This document shows positions 1 through 7,291 of a stretch of 26,964 nt of DNA, piece after piece; within the stretch, counting starts at the first letter, position 1; every line of letters begins with the position of its first letter. The notes beneath the pieces were generated by a model, which searched no databases, was not told the origin of the DNA, and saw only the letters and a program-made list of their open reading frames with translations. The DNA is from Planctomycetota bacterium. GTDB taxonomy: Bacteria > Planctomycetota > UBA1135 > UBA2386. Position numbers and translations under genes: made by a program. Location of the stretch: NCBI GenBank assembly GCA_020425885.1, contig JAGQRA010000768.1, positions 1 to 26,964 of the forward strand, written 5' to 3'.

Positions 1-325
1 CGACCCGCTGACGTGACAGCCGCGGCTCGACCCGCGCCGGCTCGGGTATGACGACCACCTCGGCCCACGCATCGGCGGAGACCCCACCGGGCGGCAACTC
101 CGGATCGGGCGGCAGTTCGACCACGACCTCGCAGGCCTCGGGGGTGACCGTCAGCATCTCGCGCGACACCTCGTTCTCGACCACCTCGGGCCTGGCCTCG
201 AGCGCGACCACGTCGACCTGCGGCGCCCGCCGCTCGGCTACGGGCGCGAAGGCACCGGCCGCCGCGGCGACGCCGAGGGCACCGCCGTGCACGACGGCCG
301 AAATCACGAGGGTCAGGGGGCGCAC
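1..325 (-). CDS. TonB-like energy transducer, N-terminal part (cut by window edge)
   Basis: This open frame starts at a GTG (323-325) and runs leftward out of the window without a stop, giving 108 visible codons. The product begins with a short hydrophobic stretch containing a V-V-H-G motif, as in the single N-terminal membrane anchor of TonB proteins. An Ala/Pro/Glu/Val-rich segment follows, with many P-E and V-E pairs and the P-P-D-P-E-L-P-P run seen in the periplasm-spanning part of that family. The C-terminal domain that would prove the family lies outside the window. It follows the sugar dehydrogenase gene by 51 nt on the same strand and may be co-transcribed with it. No clear Shine-Dalgarno precedes the GTG, so the start is uncertain. 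It could instead be another single-pass periplasmic protein with a Pro/Glu-rich region. Confidence 0.5.
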   Translation of the reverse strand, partial: MRPLTLVISAVVHGGALGVAAAAGAFAPVAERRAPQVDVVALEARPEVVENEVSREMLTVTPEACEVVVELPPDPELPPGGVSADAWAEVVVIPEPARVEPRLSRQRV

Positions 326-376
326 GAGGGGAGGAACGGTAACAAGAACCGGCGGTTCAGCAGCAGGGGGACAGGC

Positions 377-1642
377 TCATTTCCCGGCCGGGGCCACCGC
401 CGGCACCAGGCGGAGGACCTTGCCCTCCTTGCCCTGGAAGCAGGTCACGAGGAGTTCACCCTCGGGCTCTTCGGCGAAACTCGAAGGCTGCAGCGGTGCG
501 GGCTCGAGACGGACGACCGTGTGCTGCCCTGCCTCGCGATCCTCGCGGCACGCCCACATCCGCTTCGTCATGAAGTCCCCGTAGACGAAGAAGCCGCGCA
601 GCCCGGGCAGCTGATCGCCGCGGTAGACGTGACCGCCGGTGATCGACAGGCCCTCGAGGTGGCCGTACTCGGCGATCGGCGCGATGGGGTCGGCCGGCGT
701 CGGCTCCTTGCTCCGCCGCTGGGCGAAGCGTTCGCCTGCCTCCCACGAGTTCCAGCCGTAGAACCCACCCTTGACCAGACGGTCGACCTCCTCGATGCGA
801 TTCTGGCCGACGTCACCGCACCAAAGATCCCCCGTCTCGCGGTCGAACGCGATGCGCCAAGGGTTGCGCAGGCCATAGCACCAGATCTCGCCGCGCGCGC
901 CCTCGCGACCGACGAACGGGTTGTCCGCCGGCACGGCGTAGGGCCGGCCCGCAGCGGCGCCGCCGACATCGATGCGCAGCACCTTGCCCAGCAACATCTC
1001 GAGACTCTCGGCATTGCCGTAGGGATCGTTGGCGGCGCCGCCGTCACCGAGCGCGACGTAGAGCATCGCGTCGGGGCCGAAGACGATCGTGCCGCCGTTG
1101 TGATTGCCGAACGGCTGGAAGACCTCGAGCACGCGCAGCTCGGTCGCCGGATCCACGGTCGGCACCTCGTCGCGCCGCACGACCGTGAACCGCGAGATCA
1201 CCGACTGACGATCGCTGCTGCGCGTGCGCCCGCCGGCCATCGCGCCTTCGCGCGCCTCGATCCGCTCCGACCAGTAGGCGTAGACGTAGCCGTTCTCGGC
1301 ATGGTGGGGATCGAAGGCGAAACCGAGCAGCCCCTCTTCGTTGTGTCCCATGTAGACGACCTCGGAGAGATCGAGGAACACCGAACGCTCGGCCGCGGCA
1401 CGGTGGCGCGGCACGCGCAACACGCGGCCGGGCTGGGTCACGACGTAGGCCATGCCGGGGTCGCTGCCATCGAAGGCGACGAACAGCGGACGCTCGAACG
1501 GCTCCTGCGCCGGAAAGGCCTCCGCGAAGGCGATCGCCGGCCCGTCGTCGAGCGGTTGCGATTGCGCGGCCTGACCGCGGCACGGGATCGCGGCGGTGAC
1601 GATGGCTGTGGCGAGCGAGGCTTTGGCGACGAAAGTGCGCAT
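377..1642 (-). CDS. PQQ-dependent sugar dehydrogenase (glucose/sorbosone dehydrogenase family), secreted
   Basis: The 421-residue product is a six-bladed propeller enzyme of the soluble PQQ glucose/sorbosone dehydrogenase family, which oxidises sugars in the periplasm. The ATG at 1642 was preferred over one 13 codons upstream because it opens directly into a signal peptide (M-R-T-F-V-A-K then a hydrophobic Ala-rich core). Recognisable blocks are G-H-N-E-E-G-L-L-G-F-A-F-D near residue 98, G-N-H-N-G-G followed by F-G-P-D near 180, Y-G-L-R-N-P-W-R near 256 and D-V-G-Q-N-x-x-E-E-V-D near 277. The His of G-N-H-N probably corresponds to the catalytic base of soluble glucose dehydrogenase, and the Arg of L-R-N-P to a PQQ-binding residue. 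The length is normal for the family. The gene diverges from the ABC ATPase across 64 nt. The actual substrate cannot be told from sequence. Confidence 0.88.
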   Translation of the reverse strand: MRTFVAKASLATAIVTAAIPCRGQAAQSQPLDDGPAIAFAEAFPAQEPFERPLFVAFDGSDPGMAYVVTQPGRVLRVPRHRAAAERSVFLDLSEVVYMGHNEEGLLGFAFDPHHAENGYVYAYWSERIEAREGAMAGGRTRSSDRQSVISRFTVVRRDEVPTVDPATELRVLEVFQPFGNHNGGTIVFGPDAMLYVALGDGGAANDPYGNAESLEMLLGKVLRIDVGGAAAGRPYAVPADNPFVGREGARGEIWCYGLRNPWRIAFDRETGDLWCGDVGQNRIEEVDRLVKGGFYGWNSWEAGERFAQRRSKEPTPADPIAPIAEYGHLEGLSITGGHVYRGDQLPGLRGFFVYGDFMTKRMWACREDREAGQHTVVRLEPAPLQPSSFAEEPEGELLVTCFQGKEGKVLRLVPAVAPAGK

Positions 1643-1706
1643 GGCGGCCAGCTGTTTAGCCGAACGCGCGCTCGCTTGCATGCACCGGCGCGGTCAAGAT
1701 GAGCAC

Positions 1707-2468
<762 letters not shown>

Positions 2469-2474
2469 GACGCT

Positions 2475-3218
2475 TCAGACCTCGGCGAGCCGCAGGCGGA
2501 CCCGCTCGACGACGTCGGCAACGGCATGCTCCGAGGTGTCGACGACGCAATCGGCCATCGAATACAGCGCCTCGCGTTCGGCGAGGATGCGGCGCAGGTC
2601 GGTGAAGGCACGTTCGTTGTTGGCCATCGGCCGGGTGTCGCCCTGGGCGATCACGCGCTGCCAGTGATCCTCGGGGCGGGCACGCAACCAGACCGTGCGG
2701 GCGAAGGCCCGCAGCAACGCGTAGCTCGAGGCATCGGTGACGATGCCGCCACCGACGGCGAGGACGCTGGGTGGCCCGGCCAGATTCGCCGACAGCACGG
2801 TGCGCTCGGCCTCGCGATAGTAGGCCTCGCCGTGCAGCTGGAAGATCTCGTCCAACTGCAGGCCCGCTTCGGCCTCGATGCAGGCGTCGAGCTCGACGAA
2901 GACGCGGCCGAGCTGTTCGGCCAGCTGGCGACCGACGCTGCTCTTGCCGGCGCCGCGCAGACCGAGCAGGGCGATGTGTCGCGGCAGGGAGGTATCGACG
3001 CCGAGCAGCGCGACGAGCTCGACGCCCAGCGCCTCGCTGATGCTCACCAGCCGCAACAGCGACGGGTTGGCCAGCCCGGCCTCGACGTCGGCGAGGAACC
3101 GCTCGCTGATACCGGTGCTCGCGGCGAGGTCGCGACGGCTCCACCGGCGCGCGCGTCGCAGCGAGCGCACCATCGCGCCGAGCCGGGCGAGCAATGGATG
3201 CTCGTGACTCACGCCCAC
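2475..3218 (-). CDS. HTH-XRE / shikimate kinase fusion regulator (BoxR-like architecture)
   Basis: The 247-residue product joins two domains. Residues 12-74 form an XRE-type helix-turn-helix (R-R-D-L-A-A-S-T-G-I-S then L-A-D-V-E-A-G-L-A-N-P-S). Residues 80-245 form a shikimate-kinase-like P-loop domain: Walker A G-L-R-G-A-G-K-S at 86-93, acidic residue D111 in V-E-L-D, Y-R-E-A-E at 134-138, G-G-G at 156-158 and the lid/adenine Arg region N-N-E-R to R-R-I-L-A-E-R-E. The same order occurs in BoxR, which regulates benzoyl-CoA degradation and binds an aromatic CoA ligand; no aromatic-degradation gene is visible here, so the ligand is unknown. The kinase motifs look intact. A GTG start is used at 3218; a second GTG two codons later and an ATG at residue 16 are alternatives. 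The kelch gene ends 25 nt upstream on the same strand, suggesting an operon. Confidence 0.85.
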   Translation of the reverse strand: MGVSHEHPLLARLGAMVRSLRRARRWSRRDLAASTGISERFLADVEAGLANPSLLRLVSISEALGVELVALLGVDTSLPRHIALLGLRGAGKSSVGRQLAEQLGRVFVELDACIEAEAGLQLDEIFQLHGEAYYREAERTVLSANLAGPPSVLAVGGGIVTDASSYALLRAFARTVWLRARPEDHWQRVIAQGDTRPMANNERAFTDLRRILAEREALYSMADCVVDTSEHAVADVVERVRLRLAEV

Positions 3219-3243
3219 TCGGATGGCAGCGCGTTGGACACGA

Positions 3244-4800
3244 TCAGAAGTAGTAGAACTCGGTCCCGCTCGTGATCGTGTTGTTGGTCGTGCCGCCGCC
3301 GAACAGGTGCACCTGGCCCTGCGGCGTCAGGTAGGCGGCCGGCGCCGCGCGCGGGATCGTCATCGCCGGCCCGGCCGAGAACGAGGCCCCGGTGAGGGAG
3401 AAGATCTCGGTGTCGGCCGACGGCACCGGCGTCAGGATGTCACCGTCGGCGCCGCCCGCCAGCAGGAACTGCCCGTTGCCGAGCGCCCAGCCCTTGTGGA
3501 ACGCGCGGGCCGAGGCCATCGAGCCGACCGCGGTCCAGGTGTTGGCCGCAGCGTCGTAGATCTCCGCGGTCGCGGTCGGCGTGCCGGGGCTGGTCAGGGT
3601 CAGCGCGGTGATGCCGCCGGCCAGCAGCCAGCGGTCGCTGCCGAGATCGAGCGGCTCGAGGAACGAGCGGGCGTGGTTCATCGACGGCCCGGCCGACATC
3701 GTGTTGGTCGCCGGATCGTAGAGGTCGCACGAGCTGCGAACCGTCGGCAACCAGCCGATGATGATGACAGGATTCCAGCTGACGCCACCGGCGAGCAACA
3801 CCTTGCCGTCGGGCCGCAGCACCGCCGCGTGAGCCGCGCGCGGCACCGACATCCCCGGCACGTTGGTCCACGTGTTCGCGACCGGGTCGTAGATCTCGGC
3901 GGCGGCGGTCGCATCGCGGATCGCCGACAACGCGGTCGGCGTCGTCGTCATCGCCTGCAGCCCGCCGGCCACGAACACGCGTCCGTCCTGCAGCTTCGTC
4001 GCGGTGTGACCGGTGCGCGGGACGTTCATCGGCGCCACCGCCGTGAACGTGTCGGTCGTCGGGTCGTAGACCTCGCACGTCGCCTGCGGATCGTTGGTGT
4101 TGTTGACCCCACCGGTGAGCAACCAGCGGCCGTCGTCGAGCAGCGTCTGGGTGTGCATCGAACGCGGCGCGGTCATCATCGGCCCGATCTCCGGCGCATC
4201 GGTGAACGGGTCGTGGATCGAGGTCGTGTCGCGCGCGGTCTGGGCCAGCAGCGCGCCGCTGGCGCCACCGACGACCATCCACCGGCCGTCCGCACGCGGC
4301 AGCACGGTCGCGAACGCGCGCGGGTCGTAGAACGAGACGAAGCGGTCCCGGAACGCACCGGCGAGGCCGAGCCGCATGACGTTGGGATTGCTGATCCGCC
4401 CGACGATCCTGACCCCGCCCCAGATCGTCACACCCTGGAAGAAGATCGGCAGGTCCTGGAATGCCGGCAGCGCCGGCATCGACAGCGGCCCCACCCGCAT
4501 GTGACCGTCGAGCCCGAGATAGCCGACCCAGGCCAACGACAGCAGATCGGTGCCGATGTCGAGGGAGCGGGGATCATTCGGGTCGAACAGGCTGAGGGCG
4601 GTGGGCCCCTGCACGAACGACGGGATCACCGCGCCGAACTCGAAGGGATAGGCGCCGGGATGCATGTCGAACGAGAACGTCCCCGGCATCGAGCCACCGG
4701 TGACGTCGAGCTGCAGGGCTTGGGCACGGATCTGACCACCGGCAAGGGCTGCGGCCAGGAGCGGAAGGGCGAGAACGGTACGGGCGAGTGGTGCGGTCAC
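3244..4800 (-). CDS. Secreted kelch-repeat protein with N-terminal planctomycete accessory domain
   Basis: The 518-residue product has a signal peptide ending near A-Q-A (residues 25-29). Residues 30-140 resemble an accessory domain seen in other secreted proteins here: Pro/Gly-rich, with D-P-N-D-P-R-S-L near 73-80 and a final aromatic F-F-Q-G near 119. About six to seven kelch motifs follow from 155 to 518. Each has a G-R-W/G-K-V strand, a double Gly (A-G-G, T-G-G), a Y-D-P turn and an R-x-x-H block, together forming a beta-propeller. A sugar or protein ligand is possible, but no enzyme motif is seen. The GTG start at 4798-4800 is fixed by a GGAGG six bases upstream. The HTH/shikimate-kinase gene follows 25 nt downstream. 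Kelch galactose-oxidase copper ligands were not recognised. Confidence 0.8.
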   Translation of the reverse strand: MTAPLARTVLALPLLAAALAGGQIRAQALQLDVTGGSMPGTFSFDMHPGAYPFEFGAVIPSFVQGPTALSLFDPNDPRSLDIGTDLLSLAWVGYLGLDGHMRVGPLSMPALPAFQDLPIFFQGVTIWGGVRIVGRISNPNVMRLGLAGAFRDRFVSFYDPRAFATVLPRADGRWMVVGGASGALLAQTARDTTSIHDPFTDAPEIGPMMTAPRSMHTQTLLDDGRWLLTGGVNNTNDPQATCEVYDPTTDTFTAVAPMNVPRTGHTATKLQDGRVFVAGGLQAMTTTPTALSAIRDATAAAEIYDPVANTWTNVPGMSVPRAAHAAVLRPDGKVLLAGGVSWNPVIIIGWLPTVRSSCDLYDPATNTMSAGPSMNHARSFLEPLDLGSDRWLLAGGITALTLTSPGTPTATAEIYDAAANTWTAVGSMASARAFHKGWALGNGQFLLAGGADGDILTPVPSADTEIFSLTGASFSAGPAMTIPRAAPAAYLTPQGQVHLFGGGTTNNTITSGTEFYYF

Positions 4801-4806
4801 GGATTA

Positions 4807-4811
4807 CCTCC
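4807..4811 (-). promoter_or_regulatory. Shine-Dalgarno of the kelch gene
   Basis: On the minus strand this reads GGAGG, six bases before the GTG at 4800. It is one of the few strong ribosome-binding sites in the window and decides in favour of the GTG start. Confidence 0.7.
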
Positions 4812-4868
4812 GGCGGGGATTATGCGGCAAGATCCGGCCCCGCGCATCTCCTCAGGCGGTGGCCGGAA

Positions 4869-4904
4869 GGCGGCACGAGGCCCCCCTGAGGGGGGCCAAC
4901 CGCC
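4869..4904. repeat. Nested GC-rich inverted repeat
   Basis: The inner arms GGCCCCCC (4879-4886) and GGGGGGCC (4890-4897) are perfectly complementary around a three-base loop. Outer arms GGCGG (4869-4873) and CCGCC (4900-4904) extend the structure with small internal loops. No T-run follows on either strand. It lies in the upstream region of the minus-strand kelch gene and could be a leader hairpin or a transcription barrier between divergent units. Confidence 0.5.
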
Positions 4905-4925
4905 TGATTCTCTGCCATGCGAAGC

Positions 4926-4954
4926 TTGATCGAACCGGCCCGGACAGCTACGAA
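4926..4954 (+). promoter_or_regulatory. Candidate sigma-70-type promoter for the leader/ncRNA
   Basis: TTGATC (4926-4931) and TACGAA (4949-4954) are separated by 17 bases. They match the -35 consensus at four of six positions and the -10 consensus at three of six. A start near 4961 would fall just before the first hairpin of the candidate RNA. The match is weak and planctomycete promoters are poorly defined, so this is only a suggestion. Confidence 0.25.
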
Positions 4955-4960
4955 AGTGCC

Positions 4961-5166
4961 GCGCTGTTGCACCCAGCGTTACAGCTCTCTGTTCTTCGTC
5001 GGGCCGATACCTGGGCGGTTGTAGTGGCCTATCGCAGGTCTCGGCAACCACGGTCCACGCGGGGGACCTCCTCTCCAACTCGCTCGGTCTTCGGGCCGGT
5101 CGAGCCCTCCGCAGGCGTAGAATCGAGAACCGGTCGGCGGCTTCTGCCGCCGACCGGGTTTTCTTC
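4961..5166 (+). ncRNA. Candidate structured RNA or cis-regulatory leader upstream of the cobalamin adenosyltransferase
   Basis: Five local hairpins can be drawn in order before a terminator. They are: CGCTG/CAGCG (4962-4966/4974-4978); ACAG/CTGT (4981-4984/4989-4992); GGTTG/CAACC (5017-5021/5045-5049) enclosing GGCCT/AGGTC (5026-5030/5036-5040); GGTCC/GGACC (5052-5056/5064-5068); and CTCG/CGAG (5079-5082/5101-5104) with an inner CGG/CCG. The sixth element is the intrinsic terminator at 5130-5157. The heptamer CCGGTCG occurs at 5096-5102 and again in the terminator's 5' arm (5130-5136), so the terminator's 3' arm has two possible partners. The terminator ends 23 bases before the downstream ATG, leaving no room for a separate promoter. 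A conditional leader or a free RNA of about 205 nt are both possible. No plus-strand B12 box or other named RNA family was recognised. Confidence 0.4.
5130..5166 (+). terminator. Strong intrinsic terminator
   Basis: A perfect 12-bp GC-rich stem (5130-5141 paired with 5146-5157) closes a TTCT loop and is followed by GTTTTCTT, the classic Rho-independent arrangement on the plus strand. It is the best terminator in the window. It does not follow any visible protein gene; it sits just ahead of the adenosyltransferase start. Confidence 0.8.
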
Positions 5167-5189
5167 GGCGATGCCGGAATCTGCAGAAG

Positions 5190-5738
5190 ATGCCCATCTA
5201 CACCGGCACCGGCGATGACGGCGATACCGGCCTGTTCGGCAACCAGCGTGTCGCCAAGGATGACGCCAGGATCGAGGCCTACGGCGCCGTCGACGAGCTC
5301 AATTCCTGCCTCGGGATGTTGCGGGCCGAAGGTGGCTTCGCCGCCCATGACGCCCGGTTGGAGTCGATCCAGAACACGTTGTTCGATCTCGGGGCCGACC
5401 TCGCCACGGTTGGCGGACGCGCCTCATTGCCGCGCCTGATCCCGGCGACGAGAGAGCTGGAACGCTGGATCGACGAATCCGAAGGCCGGCTGCCCCAGCT
5501 CACCTCATTCGTGCTGCCTGGCGGCTGCCGCACGGCCGCGACCCTGCACGTCCTGCGCACGGTCGCCAGGCGCGCCGAGCGACGCTACTGGACCCTGCGC
5601 CGCGACGCAGCGCCCGATGGCAGCGCGGTCCCGGGCGAGATCGGCGTCTACCTCAATCGGCTGTCGGACCTGCTGTTCTCCTGGGCCCGATTGGCCAACC
5701 TGGAGGCCGGGGTCGACGATGTTCCGTGGCACCGATGA
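5190..5738 (+). CDS. pduO: ATP:cob(I)alamin adenosyltransferase, PduO type
   Basis: The enzyme transfers the 5'-deoxyadenosyl group of ATP to reduced corrinoid to make adenosylcobalamin, acting as a cytoplasmic trimer. The 182-residue length is typical. The N-terminus has the ATP-binding block Y-T-G-T-G-D-D-G-D-T-G-L-F-G (residues 4-17), followed by R-I-E-A-Y-G-A-V-D-E-L-N-S. The C-terminus has the family motif N-R-L-S-D-L-L-F followed by A-R, and ends with D-V-P-W. The ATG at 5190 places the ATP motif at the expected distance; the Shine-Dalgarno is weak. A strong terminator lies directly upstream, so expression probably depends on read-through or on an embedded promoter. No cobalamin biosynthesis genes or B12-dependent enzymes are adjacent. 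Confidence 0.93.
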   Translation: MPIYTGTGDDGDTGLFGNQRVAKDDARIEAYGAVDELNSCLGMLRAEGGFAAHDARLESIQNTLFDLGADLATVGGRASLPRLIPATRELERWIDESEGRLPQLTSFVLPGGCRTAATLHVLRTVARRAERRYWTLRRDAAPDGSAVPGEIGVYLNRLSDLLFSWARLANLEAGVDDVPWHR

Positions 5739-5759
5739 GCTTGCCGCGGCACCGATGAG
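5728..5759. repeat. Short direct repeat across the adenosyltransferase stop
   Basis: GGCACCGATGAG occurs at 5728-5739 and 5748-5759, a 20-base period. The first copy contains the TGA stop of the adenosyltransferase. It looks like a small tandem duplication, with no assigned function. Confidence 0.6.
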
Positions 5760-5800
5760 GGAGCGCCCAGGATCCGCCGGGTGACGGCGGCTGCGGTGCG

Positions 5801-6124
5801 CTACACGGGGCCGGCGGCGGTACGGCCGAGGCGGCAGGCGCGGCGCAACCACATCATTGCGCGCTCGACCTCACGGGGTCCGTGGACCGGAATCTCGACG
5901 AACTCACGGGAGTGAGGGTCGCCGTCGTCAGGCATCCGCTTGGCGCCGATGATCTTGAGAGCCTCGGTCACCTGCGGCGGGGCCAGCTTCACAACTACGC
6001 CCTTCTTACCGAGATAGGCAAAAACCTGTCCGCGAACGAAGAACGAGTCTTTGCCGTCCTTCTTCTCCCGGTTGACGTCCTTCCAGGCGCAAAGCCGTTC
6101 GACGATAGTGGCGAGTGGATCCAT
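5801..6124 (-). CDS. TfoX/Sxy (MmcQ/YjbR)-like small protein
   Basis: This 107-residue product resembles the small alpha/beta TfoX-N / MmcQ-YjbR fold. It has a strand reading F-F-V-R-G-Q-V-F-A-Y-L (residues 28-38), then V-V-V-K-L-A-P-P with a following helix, then R-E-F-V-E-I-P-V near 73-80 and a C-terminal helix M-M-W-L-R-R-A-C. Proteins of this type may bind nucleic acid, but their biochemical role is largely unknown. The ATG at 6124 was chosen over one at 6244 because the extra 40 residues are Pro/Ser-rich and unlike the fold, and because a TATACT box lies inside that stretch. It is downstream of the proline dehydrogenase gene on the same strand (162 nt gap). Confidence 0.6.
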   Translation of the reverse strand: MDPLATIVERLCAWKDVNREKKDGKDSFFVRGQVFAYLGKKGVVVKLAPPQVTEALKIIGAKRMPDDGDPHSREFVEIPVHGPREVERAMMWLRRACRLGRTAAGPV

Positions 6125-6225
6125 ACTGCGTGAGGGTTCGAGAATGCCGTAGGGGGCCTGGGAACCGAAACCGGGGTCCGGCCCGAGCGCCGCGAAAGGC
6201 TCATGCCTGCCCTGGTGGGGCGAGG

Positions 6226-6231
6226 AGTATA
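6226..6231 (-). promoter_or_regulatory. Candidate -10 box for the TfoX-like gene
   Basis: On the minus strand this reads TATACT, five of six matches to the -10 consensus and a rare AT-rich spot here. No good -35 lies 17 bases upstream. If used, transcription would start near 6218, supporting the downstream ATG at 6124. Confidence 0.3.
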
Positions 6232-6286
6232 CCGAGTCCGTCACGCGAGCGCCACGCCCGTGAGGTAGATCCCTGCGGTCGAGCGT

Positions 6287-7210
6287 TCAACGGAAGCGCA
6301 GCATGTTCTTCGTAACCAGCCATACCATGGCGGGGTACTCGTCGAGCCGCCGACGCAGGTACTCGATCGCCATCCCCCATCCCAACGCGAACGGCACGTA
6401 GAGGCGACAGCGGATGCCGCCGGCTGTGAGCTCCCGCTGCAGACGGTCGCGCGGCACGCCGTAGAGCATCTGGACCTCGAAACGGTCGTTGCCGACACCG
6501 GCGCGCGGCACGACCTCGGTGAGCAGCCGCCTCACGAAGGCCTCGTCGTGGGTCGCGAACTCGACATAGTGACCGGCGCGGAGCAATCTCTCGGCGAAGG
6601 TCAGCAAGCGCTCCTTCATGGCGGGCTTGTCGGTGAGCGCGATGTCGGACGGCTCCCGATAGATGCCGATGACGAGCCGGACCCGGATCCCGGGTGGCAA
6701 CCCATCGAGGTCGCGTTCGGTCCGATGCAGCCGGGTCTGCACGACGCAGCCGACGTGCGCGTGACCCGCCCGATGCAGGCGCTGCAGCGCATCGAGCGTG
6801 AAGTCCGTCCAATGGCGTCCTTCCATGTCGACCGTCAGCGACACCCCGCGCTCGCGCGCCCGCACGGCGATGCGTTCGACGGCCGCGAACGAGCCCTCGC
6901 CAGAACCGCCCTCGTGCAGCGGCGACACGGTGAACGAAGACGGCTTCAGCGACAGCGTCGGCCGTCCTTCGGGCGGCAGCCCGCAGTCGGCCACGGCGTC
7001 GACCATCTCGAGGTAGGCCTCGAGGTTGCGTTGCGCCTGGTGCGGCTCGGAGATGTCCTCGGCGAGCAGGTCCAACGTCGAGACCAACTGCCGCTCGTGC
7101 CAGAGCCGATCCACCACGGCCATCGCCTTCGTGAGCGAATCGCCGGCGACGTAGGGCCTGGCGAAGAACCGCACCAGGGGCGCGGGGATGCAGCGAATCA
7201 GGGGGTTCAC
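6287..7210 (-). CDS. Proline dehydrogenase (monofunctional PRODH)
   Basis: The enzyme oxidises proline to pyrroline-5-carboxylate using FAD, the first step of proline catabolism to glutamate. The 307-residue length fits bacterial monofunctional PRODH. Barrel landmarks are L-S-L-K-P-S (Lys 89), V-D-M-E-G (127-131), R-L-V-I-G-I-Y (178-184), F-A-T-H-D-E (218-223), F-E-V-Q-M-L-Y-G (244-251), R-L-Y-V-P-F (269-274) and Y-L-R-R-R-L (284-289). The Arg pair of the last motif is where the family binds the substrate carboxylate. The L-V-K-G-A-Y block of many homologues reads L-V-I-G-I-Y here. The GTG start at 7210 is the only reasonable start; no clear Shine-Dalgarno precedes it. The 1-pyrroline-5-carboxylate dehydrogenase partner is not visible. 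The formylglutamate hydrolase-like gene lies 81 nt upstream on the same strand. Confidence 0.87.
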   Translation of the reverse strand: MNPLIRCIPAPLVRFFARPYVAGDSLTKAMAVVDRLWHERQLVSTLDLLAEDISEPHQAQRNLEAYLEMVDAVADCGLPPEGRPTLSLKPSSFTVSPLHEGGSGEGSFAAVERIAVRARERGVSLTVDMEGRHWTDFTLDALQRLHRAGHAHVGCVVQTRLHRTERDLDGLPPGIRVRLVIGIYREPSDIALTDKPAMKERLLTFAERLLRAGHYVEFATHDEAFVRRLLTEVVPRAGVGNDRFEVQMLYGVPRDRLQRELTAGGIRCRLYVPFALGWGMAIEYLRRRLDEYPAMVWLVTKNMLRFR

Positions 7211-7291
7211 GCGGGGAGGCGATCATGCCGACGCGAAGGTACGAAAGACAGCGCGTTCCAACCGGCTGTCGGGGCCTGAGCCGAGCGTGCC

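Larger units (their letters stand above)
4812..5189. other. Non-coding region between the kelch gene and the cobalamin adenosyltransferase
   Basis: No convincing protein is encoded in these 378 bases. The left part carries a GC-rich two-part hairpin (4869-4904) upstream of the minus-strand kelch gene. The right part carries a weak plus-strand promoter candidate, a run of local hairpins from 4962 to 5104 and a strong plus-strand terminator at 5130-5166. Open frames crossing the region have unrelated composition and no family resemblance. Confidence 0.6.

Noticed and set aside
287..1702. Plus-strand open frame of 471 codons opposite the sugar dehydrogenase
   Set aside because: Arg/Glu/His-rich translation with no family likeness. 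The minus strand encodes a clear PQQ dehydrogenase, so this is a GC-driven shadow.
3223..4929. Plus-strand open frame of 568 codons opposite the kelch gene
   Set aside because: Low-complexity Arg/Gly/Val sequence. The minus strand has a signal peptide, kelch repeats and a strong Shine-Dalgarno.
4927..4940. GGTTCGATC on the minus strand, resembling a tRNA T-loop
   Set aside because: The flanking bases cannot form a five-bp T-stem and no acceptor or anticodon arms fit around it.
5033..5045. Minus-strand sequence GCCGAGACCTGCG resembling a B12 box
   Set aside because: It is shorter than the consensus, lacks the other conserved cobalamin riboswitch elements, and lies on the strand opposite the adenosyltransferase, pointing toward the kelch gene.
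6125..6244. N-terminal extension of the TfoX-like gene starting at 6244
   Set aside because: Pro/Ser-rich and outside the fold, and a TATACT box lies inside it, so the ATG at 6124 is preferred.
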